Assembly (NCBI GenBank): GCA_964563975.1
Contig: CAZLZJ010000099.1
Span: 1 to 5,294, forward strand
Direction of reading: 5' to 3'
DNA: 5,294 nucleotides
Origin: JAAYJR01 sp964563975
Lineage (GTDB): Bacteria; Bacteroidota; Bacteroidia; Bacteroidales; Prolixibacteraceae
Shown here: positions 1 through 5,294 of the stretch, piece by piece
Layout of the letters: each line of letters opens with the position of its first letter
How positions within the stretch are numbered: position 1 is the stretch's first letter
Notes under the pieces: generated by a model
Databases searched by the model: none
Told to the model about the DNA's origin: nothing
Seen by the model: the letters and a program-made list of their open reading frames with translations, nothing else
Position numbers and translations under genes: made by a program

Positions 1-15
1 ATTGCCTGCTAAGAG

Positions 16-774
16 CTATTTCACACCCCCGATAAGTGTTTTACAGTAATTGAGTAACCCTACAACATCAGCTCCAATATTTATAAAACCGTAACCCATA
101 TCCACAAGCTCCCTGAAATTTTCCGGACTGCCAACCGTAGCGGCAAACTTGCCATATTTATTTGCCACTTCTGCAACGCGCTTCCTTGTCTCCGTCAGTA
201 AAGGGTAATCCCACTCACCCGGTGCGCCTATACCATGGCTGAAATCCCCGGGACCAAAAAAGAGCATATCATACCCTTCAAGCTCTGCTATTGCTTCCAG
301 CTCATCGAGCGGCTCCGGATCTTCAATCTGCAATATAATAAATCTCTTTTCATTTGCCTCTTTCAAATACTCTTTAAAGCCCAAACCCGTATAGCCGCCA
401 TCAGCATTGCCTCCATCTACCGGCCTTCTTCCGATCGGTCCGAACCGGGTCATCTGCACAACTCTTTTTGCATCATCAAGATTCATGACATGAGGAACAA
501 GAATTCCCGATGCATCCATCTCCAAAGGCCTTATATAATCACTGTAACTACCCCTGGCAACACGAACCATCACATCGGTGTCGTATGCCTTTGCTGCCCA
601 TATACCTGCAGCCATCAGTGACCAGTCAAGACCGATATGCTCCTGATCAAGCCAGATACAATCAAACCCGCACATTGAGGCAAGCTCTGATACCCTGCCA
701 TCTGTAAGGTTTGCCTTAAAGCAGGTTGCGATTTTTCCCGATCTCAAAATCTCTAAAACACGACTTCTTCTCAT
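16..774 (-). CDS. HpcH/HpaI-family class II aldolase, cytoplasmic
   Basis: This 252-residue protein has the normal length for the HpcH/HpaI (2-oxo acid aldolase / citrate lyase-like) family. Those enzymes use a divalent metal to split 2-keto-3-deoxy or 4-hydroxy-2-oxo acids into pyruvate plus an aldehyde. Family landmarks occur in order. D43-Q-E-H46 matches the catalytic Asp/His pair of HpaI, and R71 matches its substrate-binding Arg. The strand GILVPHV lies near residues 90-96. E151 in QIED and D177 in GPGDFS are the expected metal ligands. No signal peptide is present, so it should act in the cytoplasm. The loop at about 114-128 reads GRRPVDGGNADGG rather than the usual GxRG-type loop, so the substrate may differ from those of HpaI, GarL or RhmA. 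The ATG lies 38 bases after the racemase-like gene, in a very AT-rich gap with no good Shine-Dalgarno. It is probably the last gene seen of the operon. Fold and chemistry are secure; the exact substrate is unknown. Confidence 0.9.
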   Translation of the reverse strand: MRRSRVLEILRSGKIATCFKANLTDGRVSELASMCGFDCIWLDQEHIGLDWSLMAAGIWAAKAYDTDVMVRVARGSYSDYIRPLEMDASGILVPHVMNLDDAKRVVQMTRFGPIGRRPVDGGNADGGYTGLGFKEYLKEANEKRFIILQIEDPEPLDELEAIAELEGYDMLFFGPGDFSHGIGAPGEWDYPLLTETRKRVAEVANKYGKFAATVGSPENFRELVDMGYGFINIGADVVGLLNYCKTLIGGVK

Positions 775-812
775 ATAAATTTATATATAAAATAGTTCTC
801 TTTAAAGTGGAG

Positions 813-2285
813 TTACAAATGGCAATGTTGCAAAATCAACTTATAGGTTAAAGGCAGCCTCTGCTCTATCAACTCTAACTGCTCCCCTGAAATTACCTCC
901 TGTGAAAGAGGTACAGGCACTGTATAATCTTTTAACTCATTTATATCCCTGCCCAGATACTGATAGTCGTAGCTAAACCTTTTGCCGTCTTCTTCCGTTT
1001 GCACCGAAGGTTCAAATATATTGGGCACACTGATAAAAAAACGGCTTGTTTTAAGATGATCTGTACCGGCAGTGTTAAACAGGTTATTTTCATGAAGATA
1101 TCTGTAAAGCTCCTTTGCGGTATTAAGGGCAGGGTCTATAATATATACCGAATCCGCAATAAAAGCCGAATACCTTTCGGTTCGTTTAAGCTCAGCAAAT
1201 ACTTGATCAATAATATCCTGAACATAAGGATAGTGGGTACACCCCAAAATTATTGCTTTAAGGGGTATGCCATCTCCTTTGTCTCTAACCTTTTCCATCA
1301 GGCTTACTATATGAAATCTGGTATAGTTGGCAACTGAATTAAGCTGAATCGTATCGGAGTCTTCAACAGTGTTGCCATTATAAAGTATTGCCGCCGAAGA
1401 ATTATCAAAGTTGTAATATGGGAACAGCTCTTTATCTATTCTGTAATTATTATCCCATAAAGAGGGCCCCTGGTATCCTTTAAACGGCCTGTCAAATGCT
1501 GTATTAATAAATTCCGGTTTATTGTCGACCGACTCATGAAGCCCTTTTCCTCCCTGTTGCACAATATCTGTCTTCCCTTTTCGCCCTTGTGCCAGGCTGC
1601 TCAATGTTGTTGAATATGCATTTGAACCTACTGTGGCGGGAGTTGCAAAAACAGCTACGGTGGCATCCTCTTCCTCACCTATCACTTCAAGCGCACCCTT
1701 GCATCCGGCATCGATAACGCCAATAACTTTAAGCCCTGTTCCCAAATATCCATATAACTCTTCAACATATTCTTTCCCGTATGCTGTGGCTGTATTGCAG
1801 GCAATCACCAAAACCTTAATACCCGGTTTATCGTAAGCTGTTGAAGAAGAGCCGGCAGACAAGCGATATCTGTTATTCAGCAAAAAAAGGGCATCCTTGA
1901 GTATATGTTCAACCAAGAGCTCCTTTTTGCCCAGCTCAACATAATTACTATATGGCATATTAGCCTGATCGGCAAGATAAAGAAACTGCTCATGATTAAA
2001 ATCATTTAATCCGTCAGGTTTACTTTCATGTGCCTGATTAAAAAAATCGGCATTAACAATAGCGTCAAATACTGTTAATCCGCCTATTCCCGAATCAAAA
2101 ACTCCTATTGCTTTGCTTTTATCAGGCTTTGTCACTCTCTTTTTGCCGACAAAATAGAATGAATCCGGATTTTTTGTGATATGTCTGATAAACTCACCGT
2201 GAGATGCCAGCAAGTCAGGAATCTCTCTCTCTGTGCAACGGGGAAAAATTAAAATAATCAGCAGCAATATATAAAACCTTCTCAT
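813..2285 (-). CDS. Glutamate racemase-like (MurI superfamily) protein with N-terminal export signal
   Basis: From the chosen ATG the protein has 490 residues; MurI is usually about 265. The Asp/Glu racemase core is clear: FDSGIGG with D64 and S65, LYLADQANMPYSNY at about 103-115, VIACNTATAYG with C163, FATPATVGSNAY at about 213-224, and LGCTHYPY with C349 and H351. C163 and C349 correspond to the two catalytic cysteines that move the alpha proton in MurI, so racemase or epimerase activity on an amino acid is plausible. The N-terminus (MRR, then a hydrophobic run to about residue 15, then C17) looks like a lipoprotein signal or membrane anchor, although Arg before C17 makes a poor lipobox. 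Extra sequence lies before the core, between the two cysteine motifs, and at the C-terminus. An in-frame GTG at 2330 would add 15 residues ahead of the signal; the ATG at 2285 is preferred because it starts exactly at the signal. The neighbours suggest a catabolic rather than a wall-building role, but this is inference. Confidence 0.85.
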   Translation of the reverse strand: MRRFYILLLIILIFPRCTEREIPDLLASHGEFIRHITKNPDSFYFVGKKRVTKPDKSKAIGVFDSGIGGLTVFDAIVNADFFNQAHESKPDGLNDFNHEQFLYLADQANMPYSNYVELGKKELLVEHILKDALFLLNNRYRLSAGSSSTAYDKPGIKVLVIACNTATAYGKEYVEELYGYLGTGLKVIGVIDAGCKGALEVIGEEEDATVAVFATPATVGSNAYSTTLSSLAQGRKGKTDIVQQGGKGLHESVDNKPEFINTAFDRPFKGYQGPSLWDNNYRIDKELFPYYNFDNSSAAILYNGNTVEDSDTIQLNSVANYTRFHIVSLMEKVRDKGDGIPLKAIILGCTHYPYVQDIIDQVFAELKRTERYSAFIADSVYIIDPALNTAKELYRYLHENNLFNTAGTDHLKTSRFFISVPNIFEPSVQTEEDGKRFSYDYQYLGRDINELKDYTVPVPLSQEVISGEQLELIEQRLPLTYKLILQHCHL

Positions 2286-2338
2286 ACTTATTCTGTAATA
2301 TACTTTTAATGCATTGTTTGTTTCTGACACTTTACTCT

Positions 2339-3712
2339 TCAGAAGAGACTCTCATAATGCGGGTTATGATCATAAATGCCTCCTCCCCTTTTAAAAAACT
2401 CTTCGGATGTATGGTACAATCCTTTTTTTACATGTACCCATGGCTCATTATATGTGGGAAGGCAGGTCATCATCCTCTTCCAGTTCTTATAATTCTGATG
2501 CCCGTTACTCTCTAACAATCCCAGATTTGCCAACCCCGGAAATGACTTAAGCCTGGCTGCAACATTTTTATTCCACTCTACCAATATGGGGTTCACGGTA
2601 AGGTCAGCACAAAAACAGGGAATACCCTTTTCATCGGCAACTTTGGCAATCTTCATACTCATACTCAAGGTTTTGGCTATCGGCTTCAGTGCAACGGCCC
2701 TATAGCCCATCTCTATTCGCTTTAAGGTATCACTGTCGGTGTGGGCACTTTCATCTGCTGCAAGCCTGACCGGAATATCGCTGACATCTATCTCTGCCTC
2801 TTCGGGAAATGGCTCTTCAATAATTGCTATCTGACCGGCAGCACCAATTTTTTCGGCATGGCGTAAAAATTTTAAAAATGTCTCTTTCGACTCATACCTG
2901 CCGTTTGCATCAAAGTAGTATGGTAATTTTCCATCACTTGTATATGGGGTACGAACATCCTTCAGCGCATTATGCAGTGCATCAAGGCGTTCAATATCCT
3001 TGCTCAGCATCTCCTCCTGGGTTCCCGGCTGCCCGATTTTGATCTTCATGAAAAAGTAGCCGTCATCCACGGTCTCTTTAAGCTGAGAAGGAGTTACATC
3101 GTATGAAATAAGGGGTATTGCTGCCAGTTTTTCATGCCTCTCAGACAAAGTATTCCTAAATTCGGCAGGGATCATTTCATCAAAATTGGTAATCCCGTGC
3201 TCTTTTGAATACAAAAGCCACAATGCATTGTCAACCGGAACAAGAGCATTTAAAACAAATGTCTTGCGAAGATCAGGCCTGCCGGTAATTTTCCTGCCTG
3301 CCTCAAATACCTCTTCCAAAATCTCATCCAGCAGCCCGACAGGATCGGCAAACTCCATTCCCTTAATAAGCTCAAGTGCCCTTTGAGTAATAGAGTACAT
3401 CATATTATTTCCATCCGTCTCACTGTTGCCGGAAAAAACAGCTGCATCGGACCACAACACACTTTGTGTTCCCAGCCCTATTGCATGATCACCTTTAGAG
3501 CTGCCAACATATGCAATACTCTGCCACAATTCCGACAGATAACCTCCTTTAAACCCAAACGGCTGAATCAACGGCTCTTTTTCAAGAGCCGACCTGACCC
3601 CGGTTATCCTGATTTTCCCTTTTTGCCCTGTGGCACACGATATATTTAAGCAATCAGATAAACCCAAAAAGCAGAGTGCACCTGATCCCTTAATGAATTT
3701 TCTTCTGTCCAT
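2339..3712 (-). CDS. Mandelate racemase/muconate lactonizing enzyme-like protein with Tat-like signal
   Basis: This is a 457-residue member of the enolase superfamily, whose enzymes remove a proton next to a carboxylate held by Mg2+. The barrel shows the muconate-lactonizing/dipeptide-epimerase pattern: K223-x-K225, D268-A-N, E299-E-P, D320-E-S, and K343 in ALKP. Metal ligands would be D268, E299 and D320; K225 and K343 are the candidate acid/base pair. The His-Asp dyad expected of mandelate-racemase-type sugar acid dehydratases was not recognised. The N-terminus MDRRKFIKGSG is a Tat-like motif followed by a short hydrophobic stretch, with C21 or C26 as possible lipidation sites. Export is therefore likely, which is unusual for the superfamily. 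The ATG at 3712 was chosen because it begins the signal, lies 10 bases after the preceding stop and follows a purine-rich AAAAGAG; the frame stays open upstream but only over the preceding gene. The substrate is unknown; epimerase or racemase chemistry is favoured. Confidence 0.88.
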   Translation of the reverse strand: MDRRKFIKGSGALCFLGLSDCLNISCATGQKGKIRITGVRSALEKEPLIQPFGFKGGYLSELWQSIAYVGSSKGDHAIGLGTQSVLWSDAAVFSGNSETDGNNMMYSITQRALELIKGMEFADPVGLLDEILEEVFEAGRKITGRPDLRKTFVLNALVPVDNALWLLYSKEHGITNFDEMIPAEFRNTLSERHEKLAAIPLISYDVTPSQLKETVDDGYFFMKIKIGQPGTQEEMLSKDIERLDALHNALKDVRTPYTSDGKLPYYFDANGRYESKETFLKFLRHAEKIGAAGQIAIIEEPFPEEAEIDVSDIPVRLAADESAHTDSDTLKRIEMGYRAVALKPIAKTLSMSMKIAKVADEKGIPCFCADLTVNPILVEWNKNVAARLKSFPGLANLGLLESNGHQNYKNWKRMMTCLPTYNEPWVHVKKGLYHTSEEFFKRGGGIYDHNPHYESLF

Positions 3713-3722
3713 GATCTCTTTT

Positions 3723-5141
3723 TTACAATTTCCATGGTGCCCGGTACTCATACGACAAATACTCATTTGCCTCACTGCAATTGGTAACCTGCTCTTTTTC
3801 GGCATCCCACCTGAGTGTTTGCCCGACATGCATTGATATCGACGCCAGGTGAGCCATGTTGGTCGACAGATGCCCGTCTTCAAGGGAAACCATCGGTTGT
3901 TTGCGCGACTTGATACAATCAAGAAAATTACGCACCAAATTTGCCCCGGGATTACTGTAACTGCCATCGGCAAGCTTGCCTTTGCCTGCACTTTCAAGTT
4001 CAAACTCTTCACCATCCATCAGTTTATCCCATGTCTGAAACTGCCCTTTGGTGGTTGGTACAATTTTATATCCGTTATTTCCGCCTGTATACAGTGTGCC
4101 GTTGGTACCGCGCAACTCCAGAAATCCCTGCGACACTATACTGCCCGAGCTGGCTTCAAGCTGTGTAAAGGTGGCAATTGCACCGGAAGGAAATTCAAAA
4201 ACAGCCTGCATGGTATCAGGGATGGTACGATCATCGTCAATGGCATATCTGCCTCCCAGCGCCGTAACGGTAACAGGTGCCCTTTCATTGAGCAGCCACC
4301 GTATCAGGTCTAATGAATGCACGCCATTATTAAGAATCTGATTGTCGTACTCCTCCCACCAGCGGAACATATATGGCGCTATATTATACTGGTATGGTCT
4401 GTATGCTTTGGGACCAAGCCACATATCCCAGTCAAAATCCTTTGGCGGCCGCTCAGGTTTCATTTTTCCTATTCCAACCGGGTACATATTTGACACATGA
4501 TTGCTTATTGCAAAAGTCACCTTACCTATCTTTCCTTGCGGGATCTCCTTCGATAACTTTTGATAAGTAGTTGATCCCCGCCGGTTTAAACCAACAGCTA
4601 CAACCCGGCTGCTCTGTTCCCATGCCCGCATGATTAAGCGGCCTTCATGAATACTTTTGGTAAGAGGCTTTTCAACATATACATCCTTGCCAGCCTTTAT
4701 TGCATCTATTGTCTGAAGGGCATGCCAGTGATCGGGCGTTCCGATATATACGGCATCTATACTTTTATCTTCAAGCAATTTTCTATAATCCTTATACCGC
4801 CCTACCCTGTCTGAAAAATTTTCATCCAACTTAGGTATCTGGTTAGGCACCATTTCAATATAACGCGGATCCACCCTTGAACGATCGCGCAAAATATAGG
4901 GTTCATATACATCACACAGTGCTGCTATTTCACAGTCCGGCTCACTCATAAATTCATGCATCACCTGTGTCCCCCGGTTCCCCACACCAATAAACCCAAC
5001 TCTTATCTTATCATTTGCCCCTTTACTGCGGGCATAGCTTGTGTGACTTAAGGATGTAGCACCAACAGTGATGCCTGCTGCCGCCACCCCTGTTTGCGAT
5101 AAAAAAGCTCTTCTTGTAGTTTTTTTGCTATTTGCTGTCAT
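3723..5141 (-). CDS. Gfo/Idh/MocA-family oxidoreductase with Tat signal peptide
   Basis: This is a 472-residue NAD(P)-binding protein of the glucose-fructose oxidoreductase / inositol dehydrogenase / MocA family. These enzymes typically oxidise or reduce a hydroxyl on a sugar, cyclitol or derivative. The N-terminus has a twin-arginine motif (TRRAFLS, R10-R11), a hydrophobic Ala/Gly/Val segment and a likely cleavage after SYA near residue 37, so it should be exported folded with its cofactor. The Rossmann motif GVGNRG (G52-x-G54-xx-G57) follows. EKP at 157-159 carries the usual active-site Lys (K158). The C-terminal domain has DWDMWLGP (237-243 core) and GVHSLDLIRWLL with H275 and D278, typical of secreted members. 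It is the first gene of the run; its ATG lacks a clear Shine-Dalgarno. A GH109-like NAD-dependent glycosidase has a similar build and cannot be excluded. The family is secure, the substrate is not. Confidence 0.92.
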   Translation of the reverse strand: MTANSKKTTRRAFLSQTGVAAAGITVGATSLSHTSYARSKGANDKIRVGFIGVGNRGTQVMHEFMSEPDCEIAALCDVYEPYILRDRSRVDPRYIEMVPNQIPKLDENFSDRVGRYKDYRKLLEDKSIDAVYIGTPDHWHALQTIDAIKAGKDVYVEKPLTKSIHEGRLIMRAWEQSSRVVAVGLNRRGSTTYQKLSKEIPQGKIGKVTFAISNHVSNMYPVGIGKMKPERPPKDFDWDMWLGPKAYRPYQYNIAPYMFRWWEEYDNQILNNGVHSLDLIRWLLNERAPVTVTALGGRYAIDDDRTIPDTMQAVFEFPSGAIATFTQLEASSGSIVSQGFLELRGTNGTLYTGGNNGYKIVPTTKGQFQTWDKLMDGEEFELESAGKGKLADGSYSNPGANLVRNFLDCIKSRKQPMVSLEDGHLSTNMAHLASISMHVGQTLRWDAEKEQVTNCSEANEYLSYEYRAPWKL

Positions 5142-5173
5142 AATAATTAGTTTTGATTTATTTTATATATCGA

Positions 5174-5217
5174 ACGATTTCTCCAATCCTGCTGCTTACT
5201 TACTGTTTGGAGATCGT
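5174..5217 (-). promoter_or_regulatory. Inverted repeat in the leader of the operon
   Basis: Two arms, 5174-5186 (ACGATTTCTCCAA) and 5207-5217 (TTGGAGATCGT), are complementary over 11 pairs with a two-base bulge, separated by 20 bases. The structure lies 32 bases upstream of the first start codon. No T-run follows it on the minus strand, so it does not look like a terminator. An RNA leader hairpin, or an operator for a catabolic regulator, fits better. A promoter could not be placed with confidence. Only the complementarity is seen directly; the function is inferred. Confidence 0.35.
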
Positions 5218-5226
5218 AATATTAGT

Positions 5227-5275
5227 AAAAAATCCGGTTCTTTGAAAGAAGAGACACAATTCCCAACCGGTTTTT
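5227..5275 (-). terminator. Possible terminator of an upstream minus-strand gene
   Basis: The arms CCGGTT (5234-5239) and AACCGG (5265-5270) pair, and flanking A and T runs extend the stem across one unpaired base. Read on the minus strand, the stem is followed by a run of six T, as in a Rho-independent terminator; on the plus strand it is followed by five T, so it could act in both directions. The 25-base loop is long, which weakens the call. A gene upstream would end just beyond or at the window edge, where TAA trinucleotides occur near 5283-5288. Confidence 0.35.
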
Positions 5276-5294
5276 CAGCCTTTAGTTACCCTTT

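Noticed and set aside
235..621. Plus-strand open frame of 128 codons opposite the aldolase
   Set aside because: It is antisense to a gene with conserved catalytic motifs, and its translation shows no recognisable domain.
787..819. Internal Bacteroidota-type promoter before the aldolase (TTTG, 21 bases, TATTTTAT on the minus strand)
   Set aside because: The TTTG and its spacing resemble the -33/-7 arrangement, but the -7 box misses two of the six fixed positions of TAnnTTTG, and the TTTG lies in the end of the preceding gene. Too weak to call.
2286..2330. GTG start giving a 505-residue racemase-like protein
   Set aside because: It would place 15 polar residues before the signal sequence. The ATG at 2285 begins directly at MRR plus the hydrophobic run. 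GTG remains possible because a short purine-rich stretch precedes it, and would turn the signal into an internal anchor.
2339..3712. Sugar acid dehydratase feeding the aldolase in a non-phosphorylative sugar pathway
   Set aside because: The order dehydrogenase, enolase-superfamily enzyme, aldolase invites this reading, but the KxK and second Lys pattern points to the muconate-lactonizing subgroup and the usual His-Asp dyad was not recognised. The protein also seems to be exported while the aldolase is not.
3713..4015. Upstream extension of the enolase-superfamily reading frame by 101 codons
   Set aside because: The extension lies wholly over the 3' end of the oxidoreductase gene, has no family resemblance, and the Tat-like signal begins exactly at the internal ATG at 3712.
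3849..4313. Plus-strand open frame of 154 codons opposite the oxidoreductase
   Set aside because: It is antisense to the conserved C-terminal domain, has no recognisable family motifs, and other overlapping plus-strand frames in the same stretch show the openness is incidental.

Overview
The window carries four genes, all on the minus strand and closely packed, and reads like one catabolic operon. Transcription order is: a Tat-signal Gfo/Idh/MocA-family oxidoreductase (5141-3723), an enolase-superfamily protein of muconate-lactonizing-enzyme type with a Tat-like signal (3712-2339), an unusually large glutamate-racemase-like protein with an N-terminal export signal or membrane anchor (2285-813), and an HpcH/HpaI-type class II aldolase (774-16). 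The gaps are 10, 53 and 38 bases. About 150 bases of leader lie upstream of the first gene, and only 15 bases follow the last. No RNA genes, insertion sequences, CRISPR arrays, transporters or regulators are visible.

The organism is most likely a member of Bacteroidota. The reasons are the moderately AT-rich DNA, weak or absent Shine-Dalgarno sequences before most starts, a lipoprotein-like export signal, and signal-bearing Gfo/Idh/MocA and enolase-superfamily proteins side by side. Planctomycetota and Verrucomicrobiota share some of these families, so the assignment is an inference.

The four proteins are respectively a redox enzyme, two proton-abstracting isomerase-type enzymes (racemase/epimerase chemistry) and a C-C lyase. 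This would suit stepwise breakdown of a polyhydroxy acid or an amino-acid-containing compound: oxidation, stereochemical adjustment, then retro-aldol cleavage to pyruvate or a related 2-oxo acid. The substrate cannot be read from the sequence. The first three proteins carry export signals and the aldolase does not, so early steps may occur in the periplasm or at the membrane and cleavage in the cytoplasm.

The most notable item is the racemase-like protein. It keeps both catalytic-cysteine motifs of MurI, but it appears to be exported and is nearly twice the usual length. It also sits beside an enolase-superfamily protein whose residue pattern (KxK, D, E, D, K) matches the subgroup containing dipeptide epimerases.
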